DNA of 64,000 bases from Cherax quadricarinatus (lineage: Eukaryota; Arthropoda; Malacostraca; Decapoda; Parastacidae): NCBI RefSeq assembly GCF_038502225.1, contig NC_091292.1:46396004-46460003 (forward strand), read 5' to 3'. Below are positions 12,475 through 25,154 of this stretch, in pieces. The notes beneath the pieces were generated by a model. That model did no database searches, was not told the origin of the DNA, and was given only the letters and a program-made list of their open reading frames with translations. Position 1 is the stretch's first letter; each line of letters opens with the position of its first letter. The position numbers and the translations under genes are program-made.

Positions 12475-12540
12475 TTGAGAAAACTGAGATTCACCGTGTC
12501 TAATTTGCGTCTGGAAGCCCAGGGCCAACAGCTGGAGAAG
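12475..12540 (+). CDS. Candidate host exon, 66 bp, chemoreceptor-like (first of two)
   Basis: A 22-codon open segment is bordered by a good acceptor (TTCAATGTTTTCAG) and donor (GTAAGAGT). It reads LRKLRFTVSNLRLEA followed by QGQQLEK. Only this frame is open; the other two contain stops. Both borders fall between codons (phase 0). Joined to the 87-bp exon at 53617 it gives a helical segment followed by FSVGGFYVV. This fits the cytoplasmic loop and start of the sixth or seventh membrane region in arthropod gustatory receptors, whose C-terminal introns are typically phase 0. Base composition is less AT-rich than the surroundings. No other exon of the gene was found in the window. An alternative is a different membrane protein; the splice-site and frame evidence is stronger than the family name. 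Confidence 0.5.
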
Positions 12541-12639
12541 GTAAGAGTTAGCATTACCAAGTGAGAACACGCATGTATGGCTTTATGGATTCAGGAGTCA
12601 CCATCCCTGTGACGCAAACTGTTTCCAGGAATGGTTTAT

Positions 12640-13570
12640 AGTACACAAATATCATGCACATAGCAGAAAGAAACTTATGAAGACGTTTTGGTCCGACTTG
12701 GACCATTAACTAGTCACACTAACACACGAAGGTAAGGGAGCCAGTATATATACGAGAGGAGAGAAGGGGCAGGACAAAGAGAAGACGAAGAAGGAAGTAG
12801 AGACAGTAGTGGAAGTGGAAATAGTAGTAGTAGGCAGGGAGAGTAGTGCAACAAGAGACTGAAAGTGGAGTGAAGCGAGGCGAAAGTAGTAATAGTAGTA
12901 GTAGAGGTAGAAACAGTTGTAGCAGTAGTGAAGGAAGTCTAAGGACAAGACACCAAGCAAGTCAGGATGACCTACGAGGGTGGGACCAAACACACAGAGA
13001 GAAAAGCAGAAGTATAGAACACTCCTAAGGAGAAGAAAGGAAAAGGCAAAAAAAAAAAAAATATATAGGGAAGTAGAAGAGGCAAAGAGAAGAAGGGACA
13101 AAGAACAGGTCAATTCTCGAATGTTCCGAAGTTTGGAGCATTTGACAATGTAATAAGAAAGGAAGGCATCTACAGAGACAAAGCTTAATTATGATTCACA
13201 TTAGGAAAGTTGTTTATAATTACTGGATACTTCAACAAGACGGCGTCTGTGAAGGCTAGGAGAATGGTAAACAGTAGGATGACTGTGATCTCTAACATGA
13301 CAAAAAAAGAGCATTATTAGTGTCGGCAGATCTAACACATCTTTTGCGCTCTTTAAGTCTGTCGGAAAGAGAGCGACCAGTTTCTCCACAGTATTGGAGA
13401 GTACAAGAGGAGCAGTAAATGGAGTAGACACCAGAAGCATCAATAGCAGGAGGAGAAGTACCAACTAGATTACTGCGAAGAGTATTAGTTTGGCTAAGAG
13501 TATTAGTTTGGTCAACGATGAATCCCCCACGGGTTTATCGCTTACATATGACTATAATAACAATGTAACT
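12640..13570 (-). mobile_element. Penelope-like element, C-terminal GIY-YIG endonuclease relic (copy 1)
   Basis: On the minus strand, about 13435-13300 encodes GVYSIYCSSCTLQYCGETGRSL then LKERKRCVRSADTNNAL. That is the GIY-YIG nuclease fold (GVY, QYCG, R, E) found at the C-terminus of Penelope-like retroelements. A run of extra T near 13305 breaks the frame. Towards lower coordinates lies the 3' end with GACGTTTTGGTCCGACTTGG, a terminal motif type seen in these elements. A second copy is at 47186-48095. The reverse transcriptase part is absent. The domain would cut the target site during retrotransposition. Confidence 0.75.
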
Positions 13571-14159
13571 TATTCTTGAGGTTTTTTCTTGTTGACGGAC
13601 TTGAATTGTGAGTCCTTCTTCACAGTAACTTAGCTCATGAGTCACTGGTCTACCTAAGTTACCAGTGGATTCAGGTCACTTTTGCAATAGTTGACAATAT
13701 TCAGCATTAGTAGAGGACTTCACAGTTTTATTTTATTGATGGTTTTTATATTGTATGTCACATTACGTACTGATAATCATTTATATAAATCATAAAGGAA
13801 AGATAATTCAAAATTGAGTCTTGGCAAACACCAATTTCAAATATCCATTTAAATGTTTGTTCATTAATAAACATTATTTCCTTACCCCAGCTAGACATTA
13901 TTTTGATAACTAACTTTTTCAAGAGATGTATAATGCATCTAGTGGTTTACTGATGACATACACAACAATAATATGACACAGGACTTTAATCATTTTTTTA
14001 CATTAGTGTTCTTATATATGAGTAGCAGAACCAGGGATGTAAGAACAAAAATTACCAAGATATCTCAGAGAATTTTTAAAAAAAGTGATACCTCATTATA
14101 TAGTTCCTAATAAGAAATTATAAAAAAAACTGTCAAAAAATACTACCAGAGGAGAGAGG
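13571..14159. other. No gene recognised
   Basis: AT-rich sequence between the Penelope-like relic and an old CR1 copy. I see no coding block or clear repeat. Confidence 0.5.
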
Positions 14160-16660
14160 CGAGTGTTTAATTCCTGTTAGGCCTACTATAATAATTGTAG
14201 TAACAAAAAAGAAATAAGTTCAGCGAGGTCAGATTAACTGCATATGGAAGAAACATAGATATTTTTGCAATAACAAAGACCTATCGCAACTTTAAATACA
14301 GGTAAATGCCTGCTGAATGCTGCAGTTTACAAGACTATATATTATTCCGTACCATTAGAATCAGCAGGAAGAATGGTGGACTGGATATATTCATCAGGAA
14401 TAAGTGCTCAGTAGATAAGAAATAAAAGTGGAAGCGACGAACACTGAATCTGTTTGGCTACAGTTTTTCAGACGACGTGAAAACTTAATTTTGTGTGTTA
14501 TCTACAGTCACTAGGCCTACAAAGGGAACATGGTAACCCATTATAAGATGAAATTAGAAAGACATCTAGATACAAAAATGTGATTTTAATGGGAGATTTA
14601 AACTTTAGTTAAATTGACTGTAACAATTTGACAAGAAATCTTGAGTCTAGCAACTCCCTAGAAACTGTCCAGGTTCTTTTTAAAAGAATTTTTGCCAGTA
14701 CCATTAAGAGGAAATAACCTACTTAACTTGAGTCTTGGAAACATGGAATCTCTAAATAAAAATCTTGAGATTAATGATGAACTGGAGAAAGCAGTTACAA
14801 CCACTTTTTCAATATTTCTTTGAATTATGTTAATAATTTAAATCAAGTTAAGATCCTTTGTTCCATGCAGCGAATATTACGGGGCGACAAGATTATCCGG
14901 ATTATTGAGGCAACCTGACAGGGAATTATTCCGTGACACAAGACAGTGGACATGACTGCCACTTCAACGTATTTCTTAACATTGCACAAGCTGCCCAGTC
15001 TATCTGTGTATCAAATGAAGGAATTATATCAAACAAAAGTGACCTTAAATGGATAAACAATAGATTCAAATATCTCATAAGCGATAAGAATAAAAAATGA
15101 GAGACAAATAGGGAATAAAAATATTCCCTTAAGAAATAAAGAAATGGAATTAAAAAGCCAAAATAAATTAGGAAAGTCAATTCACTAGAGAATTAAAGTC
15201 CAACCCAAAAGATTTCTTTCAGTTATATATTATTAATCTTAGGAAAATGATAGACCCTCATAAAAGTTACTCCAGTCAGCTTATTGTAAGTGACAAATAA
15301 TGTGCACTGTCATTAACACTTATTTCCTCTCTACTTTTCCACAGGAAGATATTAGGGTGAAAATAAACTATACATGATCATAGTCACTTGTGTCATGGTT
15401 CTTAGAAAAATAAATAAGAGTAAAACGAAAGAAATGAATGGGCCATGATGAATTATTTTCATGTATTATAACGGAATGTGAGGAGAACTTAGCAAACCAT
15501 TGGCTAGTTTTTTAACACATCATTACAAACAGGAAACATTCCCGATACGCGAAAAACAATAGCAAATGAGATACATATTTTATAAGTGGGAGATATGTCC
15601 TTTGACTGAATTATAGACCAATTAGCCTAACCTGCATTGTTGGAAAATTGATGAAAACAATAACTGAAGAAGCATTCCGAAGCTGATTTGAAATATATAA
15701 ATGGAGCAATGAGTCTCAACCTGATTTTAAGACGAGGAATTCTTGCCTTTCAAATTTACAATTTTTTTTCACTAATGTATTTAAGGCAGTAGATAATGAA
15801 AATGAATGTGATATCGAATATGGATTTCAGTAAAACCTTCACTAGAGTTCCACACAGCAGAATGTTAAAAATAGTAAGACATGGAATACAAAATAAATTT
15901 ATCTTCTGAACTGAGGTGTTGTTGAGTGATAGGCAACAATCTACATAAATGGGGATCGATCACGGTGGTGTTCTACAAGGGTTACTGTGGCGCCTTTTGA
16001 TGATCAAAATATGCATAAACGATATAGGTGATAAAATAAATAGTGACATAAGCAAGTTTGACAAAGACACTGAAACAAACCATCAAATAATTTCTGATAA
16101 GGACTAGAATGATACAGGAATATCCAGAGAGGTTGTTGCAATAGTTGAAGAAGTAGCAGATGAAATTTAATATAAATAAACGCAAGGTTCTAATCTCGGC
16201 TAGTTTTGGCTTCCATCTTACATAATAGAGATAAATTCACTGGAAAACATGTAGAGTAGGACTAAGTTGATCCTATTTATCACAAATTCTTTGTATGAGG
16301 AAAGACTCAGGTTACTGAAGTTTCACTCTTTGGACACACATAGAATTAAGGACAAGGTGAATATTACTGAAGTGTTAAAATAAAGGACAGTAATAAATGA
16401 AAAGGAATATCAATAACTTGCTGGCAATATTTAACCAAGACAAGACTTGTTAGCAATGGGTTCAAGTTTAAGAAAAAATAATTTAGAAAAGATATAAGAA
16501 AGTTTTGATTTGGCAAAAGAATTGTGGATGAAATATACTCCCAAGTAACGTCATTGAAGCAAAAACTTTGACCAACTTTAAAAACAGGTTGAGCAAGTAT
16601 ATTAGTGGGTTTATTGGTGGAAGTGAACTGAACCTGCCTGGCATAGAACAATAAACCTGC
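14160..16660 (+). mobile_element. Old, heavily mutated CR1-type LINE
   Basis: The nucleotide order follows the intact CR1 ORF2 at 36.2-39.0 kb. Examples are AATGGGAGATTTAAACTTTAG near 14589 (the GDFN block), CCAATTAGCCTAACC near 15620 (the RPISLT block), AACTTTGACCAACTTTAAAAA near 16565 and the 3' GAGCAAGTATATTAGTGGG near 16592. Stops and indels are frequent, so it is one of the oldest CR1 insertions in the window and cannot be translated over any long stretch. Confidence 0.7.
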
Positions 16661-17574
16661 AATGTTCTTTTATTACCATGTATGTACATGCTTCTTCACG
16701 TGTGTATATAATTCACAATGTATGAGAACATTTTACTTGATGTTAAAATGTATTACCATGTTTGTATATATATCACCAGCAGGAAGCTGCAGAATATAGT
16801 CGTTTAAAGGAGGTTAAAACTGGACAATATTTCAACACAAAATTTATCAAGGTTTAAAAATTATTTTATTCCATTAAATGTTCTGGAGCAAATCAGCGAG
16901 AACATGTAAAAAGAAATATTCTGGAAGAGTCCAGACATTGAGTTTGTTGTAACTGATCACAGAATGCAAAGTTGTAGCTTTCTGTACAAGGATAAGAGAT
17001 GCATTTCAAAAGTTATTTGACTCCTTGATAACTCCTTTGTGAAACATGTATATGACAAGTTATTATAATGTATGTTATTTGCAAGGTAAGCAATATGGGA
17101 GAACATAAATATGTTCAACTTGAAGTGCAGCAATCACACTGGCTCAGGTAGAACTTTGTGAGGGACTAAGTACCTTCCAACACTGGCCAGGTGCTCCAAG
17201 ATTTGACTAAAGAAGTCTCATAAACACTGCATTTACAAACTGCTCAACTGGTATATAAGTTGCAACTCTTACTGAAAGATGAATGTCAATAAGGTCTACC
17301 ACTGAAGAGTGTGGCGTGAGCCGAGTATGTTGTACTTCATTTAACATTTATCATACACCCATTGACATGTATTCTCGACTAGTGTATTAGCAATTTAGAG
17401 TATAACAGTTGCGAGGTTCCACTGTTATGCTAATTGTCTAGTTCAATCCATATTGAGGTGAAAGCCGGTTCCCCGCCCCTCCCAACGTTATGTCACACAC
17501 ATACCTGCCTGACTGGCAGGCAGACACTCACTCACTCATGGTTTGAGTGGCTCTCTGTTTAATTATATCATTAT
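16661..17574. other. No gene recognised
   Basis: Mixed AT-rich sequence followed by a slightly GC-richer stretch (about 17450-17540) with a CACTCACTCACTC run. No coding segment or known element was identified. Confidence 0.5.
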
Positions 17575-19183
17575 ACTGCTAACTGACGTATGAACCACAG
17601 CCCGGCTGGTCAGGTACTGACTTTAGGTGCCTGTCCAGTGCCTTCTTGAAGACAGCCAGGGGTCTATTGGTAATCCCCCTTATGTATGCTGGGAGGCAGT
17701 TGAACAGTCTTGGGCCCCGGACACTTATTGTGTTGTCTCTCAGTGTACTCGTGGCGCCCCTGCTTTTCATTGGGGGAATGTTGCATCTCCTGCCGAGTCT
17801 TTTGCTTTCATAGGGAGTGATTTTCGTGTGCAAGTTTGGTACTAATCCCTCTAGGATTTTCCAAGTGTATATTATCATGTATCTCTCTCGCCTGCGTTCC
17901 AGGGAATACAAATCAAGGGACTTCAACCGTTCCCAGTAATTTAGGTGCCTTATCGTACTTGTGTGCCGTGAAAGTTTATTGTACACTCTCCAGGTCAGCA
18001 ATTTCGCCTGCCTTGAAGGGGGCAGTTAGTGTACAGTAGTATTCCAGCCTCGAGAGAACAAGCGATTTGAAAGAGTGTCATCATGGGCTTGGCGTCCCTA
18101 GTTTTGAAGGTTCTTATTATCCAACTTATCCTTTTTCTAGCAGATGCGGTAGATACATTGTTGTGGTCTTTGAAGGCGAAATCCTCTGACATTATCACTC
18201 CCAGGTCCTTCACATTACTTTTTCCCTCTATTGTATGGTTAGAATTTGTCGTATACCCTGATACAGTTTTAATTTCCTCAAGTTTTCCATATCTGAGTAG
18301 TTGAAATTTCTCTTCATTGAACTTCATATTGTTTTGAGTGGCCCATTTGAAGATTTGGTTGATGTCCGCTTGGAATCTTGCAGTGTCTTCGATGGAAGAC
18401 AGTCATGGCAATTCTGGTGTCATCCGCAAAGAAAGACACGGAGCTATTGCTTACAGCTCTGTCTATGTCAGATTAGAGGATGAGGAATAGGATAGGAGTG
18501 AAAACTGTGCCTTGTGGGAAAGAGCTTTTCACCGTAGCTGTCTCAGACTTTACTCTTTACTATTGCTCTTTGTGTTCCATTTGTTAGGAAGTTATAGATC
18601 CATCTACCAACTTTTCCTGTTCTTCCTTTATCATGCATTTTGTGCGCTATTACACCATGGTCACACTTGTCGAAGGCTTTTGCAAAGTCTGTGTATACTA
18701 TATTTGGATTTTGTTTATCCTCTACAGCATCCAGGACCTTGTCATAGTGGTCCAGTAGCTGGGACAGGCAAGAGCAACCTGCTCTAAACCCGTGTTGCCT
18801 TGGGTTGTGTAACTGATAGGTATCTAGGTGGTTTGCGATCTTGCTTCTTAGAACCCTTTCAAAGATTTTTATATGGGATGTTAGTGATATCGGTCTGTAG
18901 TTCTTTGTAGTTGCTTTACTGCCACCTTTGTAGAGTGGGGCTATGTCTGTTGTTTTTAGAGAATGTAGGATGATGCCTGTGTCCATGCTCCCTCTCCATA
19001 GAATGCTGAAGACATGAGACAGGCGCTTCTTGCAGTTCTTGATGAACACGGAGTTCCATGAGTCTGGGCCTGGAGCCATGGGCATGTCATTTATCGCCTT
19101 TTCAAAGTCTTGTGGTGTTACGATAAAATCAGAGATTTTTAAGATGACCAAATTTTGGGTCTCGTTCATAAAGAATTCATTTG
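17575..19183 (-). mobile_element. CR1/Jockey-type LINE, RT and 3' end (decayed)
   Basis: The minus strand encodes RT blocks across several frames: MAPGPDSWNSVFIKN, KNYRPISLTSHIKIFERV, PRQHGFRAGCSCLSQLLD, VYTDFAKAFDKCDHGV (palm Asp), then KDLGVIMSEDFAFKDH. A conserved C-terminal segment follows: SLERRRERYMIIYTWKILEG and RGPRLFNCLPAYIRG. This differs from the CR1 copies at 35 kb and 54 kb, so it is a separate family. A related 3' fragment lies at 57889-58740. Frameshifts separate the segments and the copy is 5'-truncated where it meets the compound repeat at about 19184. Confidence 0.75.
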
Positions 19184-20215
19184 TCAAATGATGAGCTTTT
19201 GATTTCAAGGCTGAAGGAGTGGGACTTGGTGGATGAAAGTATGCAAATGACAAGCCAAAGAAAACGTCACCAACATTTTTCAAGTTTCTTCACTAATGAA
19301 GATAGTTGTGCTACTATAATGATGTATCATGCCTGTTTGATGCAATTGGAATTGCAAGTAATCCAGATGAGTGGAGACTCTTCATTGACAGCTCCTCCAG
19401 AAGCCTAAAAGCTGTACTTCAGCACAATGGGAACAAGTATCCTTCTCTTCCCTTGGCTCATTTAGTACATCTTAAGGATGACTACAACAGTGTCATACTT
19501 CTACTGGAAGCATTTTTGATGGAACTCCAAGAAGGTTTTACCAAGTTTTCCCGTTATCTCTGTCACTGGGATAGTAGAGACAGAGCAGCACATTACCAGA
19601 GGAAGCACTGGTCTCAAAGGACTGAGTTCTCAGTAGGACGACATAATATCGAACATAAACCATTGGTGGATCCTCAAAAGGTTATGTTCCCTACGTTACA
19701 CATCAAACTAGGGTTAATGAAACAGGTTGTTACAGCTCTTGACAAACAGTCTGCAACCTTCAAGTATCTTCAAGACTTCTTTCCCAAGCTATTAAGGCTG
19801 GCATCTTCACTGGACCACAAGTCAGGAAAATCATGGAGTGCTCAGAATTTCCTAAGGAGCTCACAGAGAAGGAAAAGGAAGTCTGGGAGAGTTGTGTTGC
19901 TGTAGCTCAGGGCTTTCTGGGCAACAACAAGGCTGACAATTATGTGGAACTTGTTGAGACTTTGGTAAAAAGCTATTGTCAGATGGGCTGTAGGATATCC
20001 CATAAGGTCCATATCCTTGTGGCTCATCTTGACAATATCAAGGAGAATATAGGAGCATACTCAGAGGAGCAAGGGGAGCACTTCCACCATGATATAATGG
20101 TCTTGGAACAGATATCAGGGATCTTATAATGAAAACATGATGGGAGACTACATTTGGGAACTTAAACGGAAAGTGATTTGTTGCTGTTCACAAATCTAGA
20201 AAAACTGCTCATTTT
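19184..20215 (+). pseudogene. Decayed gene of a multicopy, presumably transposon-derived family (copy A)
   Basis: The plus strand shows, in shifting frames, SRLKEWDLVDESMQMTSQRK, DEWRLFIDSSSRSLKAVL, GFTKFSRYLCHWDSRDRA, FPTLHIKLGLMKQ, FLGNNKADNYVELVETLVK and YSEEQGEHFHHDIMV. I recognise this block series from many-copy uncharacterised predicted proteins in animal genomes. Their copy number suggests a mobile-element origin, but I know no established name or function. Cys-x2-Cys and His residues suggest metal binding. Frameshifts and loss of the N-terminus at the LINE junction (about 19184) make this a pseudogene. Confidence 0.6.
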
Positions 20216-21961
20216 TAACTTTGTAAATATGTTTCAAAAAGTTTAAAATAAAATTTGTGTAAATTTTATTTTATGTCATTTTTATTTATTTTATTATATG
20301 TTTTTATTTTGCATCCAAAACAAGCAAAAAACATTGAAATATAGTAATTTTTTGTCAAAAATTAATCCTGTACGCCACAAAAGCAAAGTTTAAAAGGAAT
20401 AATGGGCATTTTCTATTGTTTTGCAATAAAAGGAGTTGGAAAATAACACTTGCCAGGAGTAAAAGTTGTGTTACATAGTGTTACGGATGCTGATGATGCA
20501 CAGTGACATGTCGAAGGCTACTACTTGTTATGTTTAGAATTGACATGCATGTCCTTTACTCTGTGGTTTCCACTGTAATGTTAGGAAGACCTCAAGGATA
20601 TGGCTTATTTCTGTTACCTCGCAGGGCATCCTATGGTTTTCTCCCTGGAAAACAGCCCTTATTAATGCATCTCAGAACTCTACATTAATGTGTAGAATCT
20701 CGTGAAATGTCATGGATGTGGCAATACTATTCTCATGGGCGGCAGTGTTCACAGTGGCAAGGCACGTCACCGTCAGCACAACATTCACGATTATAACCGT
20801 GTGGTTTCTTAAGAATATCAAGGGCTTTCTAAGACTTAAAAAAATTGGTCTTGAAACTACTGTCAAGTTCACTGGTTTTATCCCTGATGCTTGCAATGTG
20901 TAAAAACGTATAGATCCAGTTAAGCACTTAGATGTGTTTTGGTACGCTGTGCAGTGACTGTGGAAACATTTGAGAAGCTTCTCCCTTTCGCGTGCTTGAC
21001 ATTGAGGATCCGCAACAATATGTCAAAATAATGTTGAGTCCGGTTCTTCACGAAATACTTATCAGCATGATCCTTAAAATCTGACAATTGAATAATCTCT
21101 TGAAGTTCTTTGAAATTAGTGAATCGTGCTGCTTCAAAATCTTTTTCCACTACCGAGGCTGCAATATAACTTACGCAGCAAACGTTAGTAAACTTTTCAC
21201 ATTTATTGCAAATGAACCGATGTGCTGAGGATGACCAAGCTTCAAGCTTATTGGAGTTCGCAACCATTACGAAGACAGGTGTAGCTTTGTGCCCTATACA
21301 CCCGCTCGTAGCAAGCCAATACTTATAAATATTTCTTTCACCAAAACGACATGAAAGTATATGAACAGTGTGCATACACTATGTACATGTCAAGTTTACA
21401 AACAAGAGACGCAATGAGAACTGTCGCAATCCAGACTTGAGACATGTCTGCCAATGTTGTTCAGTGAGTCACTAACATCGCTTCACAAATTTGGTAGGCT
21501 TTTTTGGGACTGGCTGGACTGAAGCAAAGTGCAAACATAACAAGGGGGATCAGCTTGTTATACTCTTAGCATCTGGTTTGCTGGTCGGTAGGGCATACCT
21601 GTATGGGCATACCTGTATGGGTGTGTGACATACACTAAATAATATATAATGTACTCATAGCATGCCAACCCTCCACCCCAAAAGGTGCTCTAATAGTCAT
21701 ACATCAATGGGTAGTGTGTCACCATGGCACGAATTACTAATGGAACCTCCTTTCATCTCAACCATGCAACTCAACAGGTAGTGCTCAACCCAAAGAGGAC
21801 TTTAAAGTCAGGCACAAACCTCAGAAAGAGACAGCTGACAGTAGGGCTAGTGAAGATTCAAGAGACCAGGAACATGGTCACTGAAGACAGTGACCACATA
21901 AGGAGGCACTTGAAAAGAACACGACGAAATGCTCTATTGCAAGTACCAGGGCTAGGGTCTC
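20216..21961. other. Conserved non-coding middle of the compound repeat, copy A
   Basis: AT-rich to mixed sequence that also occurs in copy B (about 50560-51985). Minus-strand peptides such as NSNKLEAWSSSAHRFICNK persist in both copies, suggesting an older coding segment, but frames are broken and I cannot name it. Confidence 0.5.
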
Positions 21962-22900
21962 CTATCCACTGGTGGAGTAAGCCCACTGATATGCCTGGTA
22001 TGCGGCTAAATAATAGTCCATGATCTGCAAACTTTCCTCACCAGATTTTTGAAATAACACTGCCCATACTCTAGACTCACATGTATCAACCTGTAAAACA
22101 CTAATGTCTGCAGATTTTTCAAAGTCATTTGACTCTGGAAAAATCTGGGGACATGAATGAGGGAGCAGAGCATAAGTGACGTTTGACACAGTTAAAAGCC
22201 TCTTAACGACTAGAAGTCTAACAAGAATTAATATTTGTACTGGTAGTAGAGGTCCGAGTGGCTATCACATCTGCAAAAGTTTGGCAGAACCTACGATGAA
22301 AATCATATCATTCCCATAAATCTTTGAATGGACATTGCATCCTGGAGAACTACCTATTTCTTGACCAAAGTAAGTTAGTAGTCTGGTCAAACTGTTAACC
22401 AAGATTAACAGTTCGTTTGAATGTCCTGAACCTATCGAAGAGGTATTTCAGACAAGACTCATGTTGATCTCATGCATTGGAAACTGCGGCTATATTACAC
22501 AGGTAATCCTCTGTGCCATCAAGCTTTTTAATAACTTGATGGATCAGTGTTTGGAATGAGGCAGGCTAGTTCCTCATTCCAGTGGGAGTCACAGTAAATT
22601 GATAGTGACCTGGAATTACTAAAGCAAATATCACCTTCGCTTTATCGGTTAAAGGTTCCTGTTAGTATCCTCTCACAAGATCTAGTTTAGAAACAAAAAA
22701 AGCCTTACTCACAGAGTCCACTATATCCTCCATATGTGGAAGAGAGTAAGCATCTGGTACAGTGACCTCATTCACCCTGTGGATATCGGTACACATCCGG
22801 AATCCTTGGTTAGGTTCTTTTAAAAAGGATGCACAGTGGAGCCCTGGAGCTCGACGATTTCCTCACGCATTCTTTTTATTGTGTCCATGGACAGCGTTTT
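21962..22900 (-). pseudogene. Ty3/gypsy RT and RNase H relic (copy A)
   Basis: On the minus strand, about 22860-22200 contains broken RT blocks (FRMCTDIHRVNEVTVPDAY, FFVSKLDLVRGY, the DQHESCLKYLFDRF helix), then an RNase H-like VLQVDTCESRVWAVLFQ. The set matches gypsy pol. Many stops make it non-functional. The same relic in copy B (51985-52870) is slightly better preserved. Confidence 0.7.
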
Positions 22901-23390
22901 GTCCACTAACGTTTTTTCATTCGTCAGTTCTATGATTCACTTCATTTTTCATAGACCCGTCTGCTGACAAGTCCTCTGCCAAATATTTGAACACATTCAC
23001 TTCCTTCATACTTCACCACTGATCCATACCCCAGATAAGTATGGGAACCTAGAAGAAGCTAGACGAGGTTAGCCCATACCCCGAGGCACAAGGCTAGTTT
23101 TCAAAGTTATTTAAACAAATTCTGCAACATGCAGTAAACAATGAAACAGATTTGAAATGATTAACAATTTGCAAGCAGGCATGTGGCAGGAGTTGATGAA
23201 ATAACTTTGGAAATAAATCTGGTGCCCCTGGGTATGGGGTAACATCATCTATCTTCGGCTAGGCACCCACACTTATCTGGGGTCTGACTCTGTGGTAAAG
23301 TACTGTGAACTCTGATACAGAGTTTGCAGGTTCGAGCCCTACTGTGGATATAGACAATGTTTGTAAATAATTTCGCCTGTTTGTAAAAAA

Positions 23391-23659
23391 AATTAATTTT
23401 GCTCCAAAAGAGTCTTAGAAAACTTACCTAACCTTATTATAACAAGAACAATTTATTTTAGCCTAACCCAACTAAATATATTTTAGATTTGTTTACAATA
23501 ATTTAATACTAAACAAACACAGTGAAGTATATTTTTGTCGTTAGGTTCAGAATGATTTTGGCGAAATTATTGCATACACAAATTTTCACTTGTCTTATAT
23601 GGCAAGATGAGCGTTGCTATTTAAGCAAAGATCGCAAATTCTGCCTATTCGGCACGACA
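23391..23659 (+). mobile_element. 390-bp MITE family, 5'-truncated copy
   Basis: This has the right half of the element found seven more times in the window and ends with the intact terminal repeat TATTCGGCACGACA, followed by a short TA-like run. It is joined directly to the end of compound repeat copy A. Confidence 0.85.
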
Positions 23660-24640
23660 TATAAATATACATAAGTAGTGATGATTTCTACAGAGCGGTC
23701 TCTGCGGCTGAGCGGTCTCTTCCTGAGCGGTCTCCACAGTACGGTCTCCTCTGGAAAGGCCTTCTACAGAGCGGTCTCTTCCTGAGCGGTCTCCACGGTA
23801 TGGTCTCCTCTGAGCGGTCTCCTTTTCACACCTTTATGCTAATGACCTTTACCTTGCCCACGAGACCACCTCACCCTCGAGACCACCTCGCCCTCGAGAC
23901 AACCTCGCCCTCGAGATCACCCCACCCACGACCCCCACCAACGACCCCCACCCACGACCCCCCCACGCCCCCCACGCACCCCCCCCCACCCGCCCCCGCC
24001 CTCGTGCGGACTCACCTGCCCGCCGCGCCCTCGCGCCCGCCCGCGCCCCTCGCGCCCGTCCGTCGCGCCCGCCCGCGCCTTCTGCTGCGCCTTCTGCAGC
24101 GTCGTCCGGATCGCCCCCGCTCCCCGAATTTTTTTCCGATTTTTTTCAATTTCTTTTTTTAATTTAATTTTCTTGTGCTCTCCATCTCCTCGGATCAATT
24201 TTTTTGGGTTTCCCCTCCCACTTTCACCCCCATCCCAATTTTTTTTTTTTAATTTCATTTTCTTATGATCTCCTCGGATCAAGTTTTTTGGATTCCTCCT
24301 CTGGGGGTAAGCATTCAAAATGGACTCCCACTTTCACCCCAAAATATTTCTCCTCCATCTCCTTGGATCAAGTTTTTCTCGATAATGCAAAGACTCCATT
24401 TCCTCGGATCAAGGTTTTTAGGGTTCCCCCCTCTGGGGGTAAGCATTCAAATGAACTCTCACTTGCATCTCAAATTCCCTGCTCCAATTCCTCGGATCAA
24501 GTTTTTCTCGAAATCAAAGACTCCATCTCCTCGGATCAAGTTTTTCTCGATAATATCAAGACTCCATCTCCTTGGATCAAGTTTTTGGATTTCCCCCTCT
24601 GGGGGTAAGCATTCAAATGAACTCCTCCTATGGGGCATGG
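23660..24640. repeat. Nested short tandem repeats: GAGCGGTCTC units, then roughly 150-bp units
   Basis: From 23694 to 23822 the decamer GAGCGGTCTC occurs six times with close variants. From 23860 to 24120 a very C-rich stretch follows, including repeats of CCTCGAGACCACCTCGCC type. From about 24185 to 24640 CCTCGGATCAA occurs five times (plus two CCTTGGATCAA), and CCTCTGGGGGTAAGCATTC occurs three times, giving a higher-order repeat. On the minus strand these encode recurrent Lys-Asn-Leu-Ile-Arg-Gly, but no stable frame is kept. Confidence 0.8.
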
Positions 24641-24830
24641 TACTTTCTCTTACTACAGGTCTAAACAAGTGTGACGTCACCCCACCTGTGTTTACTCGGC
24701 GGTCAGTGACGTCACGTGATGACCTCACACATACAGGCTGAATCTTGTCGACTTCCCCCTATGTCAGTGACGTCACGTGATGACCCCGCACACAGGCTGA
24801 ATCTTGTCGACTTAACACTATTTATTATAC
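24641..24830. promoter_or_regulatory. Cluster of CRE-type palindromes in a duplicated block
   Basis: TGACGTCA occurs at 24672-24679, 24707-24714 and 24768-24775. The last two are in a duplicated block of about 61 bp that also shares CAGGCTGAATCTTGTCGACTT. TGACGTCA is the canonical binding site of bZIP factors of the CREB/ATF type. Regulatory use here is inference; two more copies lie at 29179 and 29255. Confidence 0.4.
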
Positions 24831-25086
24831 AACCCATTTCCATACACATTTCATATACAACATAGGGAAAACATTTTCACTCTTAACCCAGGATAACCCA
24901 AATAATTTCCACATTTTTTTCGTTAATACCCACAACAATCCACAATTTCTTTACAAAATACAACACAAGTCTAGACATTTTTCTCGTTTTAACTATTTCA
25001 TCAGAAAAAGTCACCACAACACTTACAACTTATAACCACTTTTCGATAAATTCACTAGTCACAATTTTACATATTACGAAGTTAAT

Positions 25087-25154
<68 letters not shown>

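Larger units (their letters stand above)
19184..23390. repeat. Compound repeat unit, copy A
   Basis: A block of about 4.2 kb that recurs as copy B at about 48.4-53.34 kb with the same order: a transposon-like coding relic, a conserved non-coding middle, a gypsy relic on the other strand, and the end sequence AATTTCGCC. Copy A lacks the LTR insertion (48969-49960 in B) and the small tRNA-like insertion (50116-50185 in B), so those arrived in copy B after the two diverged. Confidence 0.8.

Noticed and set aside
12706..13113. Hydrophobic minus-strand frame that looks like a membrane protein
   Set aside because: It is the low-complexity AG-rich tail of the Penelope-like relic read on the other strand; the same tail occurs near 47.3-47.6 kb with different indels.
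14926..16689. Minus-strand hydrophobic frames
   Set aside because: They lie antisense to the old CR1 relic and reflect AT-rich composition.
23800..24318. Pro-rich and Gly/Arg-rich frames
   Set aside because: They arise from C-rich short repeats; both strands are open because stops are rare in such composition.
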